Assembly: GCA_023426855.1 (NCBI GenBank)
Contig: JAEZBU010000170.1
Location: 1-16,893, forward strand
From: Pseudomonadota bacterium
GTDB taxonomy: Bacteria > Pseudomonadota > Alphaproteobacteria > Rhizobiales > Hyphomicrobiaceae
Reading direction: 5' to 3'
Length of the DNA: 16,893 nt
Shown: in pieces, positions 16,813 to 16,893 of the stretch
How positions within the stretch are numbered: position 1 is the first letter of the stretch
How the letters are laid out: every line of letters starts with the position of its first letter
Position numbers and translations under genes: made by a program
Notes under the pieces: generated by a model
What the model was told of the DNA's origin: nothing
Seen by the model: the letters and a program-made list of their open reading frames with translations, nothing else
The model's database searches: none

Positions 16813-16893
16813 TTACTCCTTCGGCGTAGCCGGAGAAGCCGGGCTATCCGACGGGGCCGGCGGTGTCGCCTGCGGTGCCGGGTCGGCCGGCGG
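16813..16893 (-). CDS. C-terminal end of an unidentified Pro/Ala-rich protein (partial)
   Basis: A frame open from the window edge to a TAA at 16813-16815 on the minus strand. The 26 visible residues are almost all Pro, Ala, Ser, Thr and Asp and end in SPATPKE, a low-complexity tail as found at the end of envelope-associated or linker-rich proteins. The gene starts beyond the window. No function can be given. It converges with the EamA gene across the hairpin at 16754-16782. Confidence 0.5.
   Translation of the reverse strand, partial: PPADPAPQATPPAPSDSPASPATPKE

Overview
The window looks like chromosomal DNA of an alphaproteobacterium, most likely order Hyphomicrobiales (Rhizobiales). It is GC-rich, carries a yqeY-dnaG-rpoD cluster divergent from carA, and its RpoD and DnaG sequences are of alphaproteobacterial type. 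Genus cannot be fixed from the sequence alone. No transposon, phage gene, CRISPR array, tRNA or rRNA was seen.

Left part (1-2150): an isoaspartyl-methyltransferase family gene, then a two-gene unit of an ArsR-type repressor and an AHSA1/SRPBCC protein joined by a TGATG overlap. Facing them is a small membrane protein that resembles a potassium-channel pore module with a degenerate filter.

Housekeeping core (2155-8369): on the minus strand, a GatB/YqeY-domain gene, dnaG (primase) and rpoD (sigma-70), closed by a strong intrinsic terminator. This is a macromolecular-synthesis type cluster without rpsU. A 12-bp perfect inverted repeat with three DnaA-box-like 9-mers lies directly upstream of dnaG. 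carA is divergent from yqeY and is followed after 5 nt by a secreted ChaN-like haem-binding-fold protein and then a SAM methyltransferase.

Right part (10194-16893): a metabolic island. A minus-strand Ldh_2-family oxidoreductase diverges, across a 300-bp intergenic region, from a plus-strand row: group IV PLP-dependent (ornithine-type) decarboxylase, ureohydrolase (agmatinase/arginase family), MBL-fold hydrolase, DapA-family dehydratase resembling L-2-keto-3-deoxyarabonate dehydratase, and an EamA permease. The decarboxylase plus ureohydrolase together would turn arginine into putrescine, whichever acts first. The remaining genes look like a small catabolic set whose substrate is not identified.

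The most interesting points are the long leader upstream of the decarboxylase, which holds an 18-codon basic-residue-rich reading frame overlapping an RNA hairpin, and the DnaA-box-like cluster at dnaG. No wholly new multi-gene system is evident.
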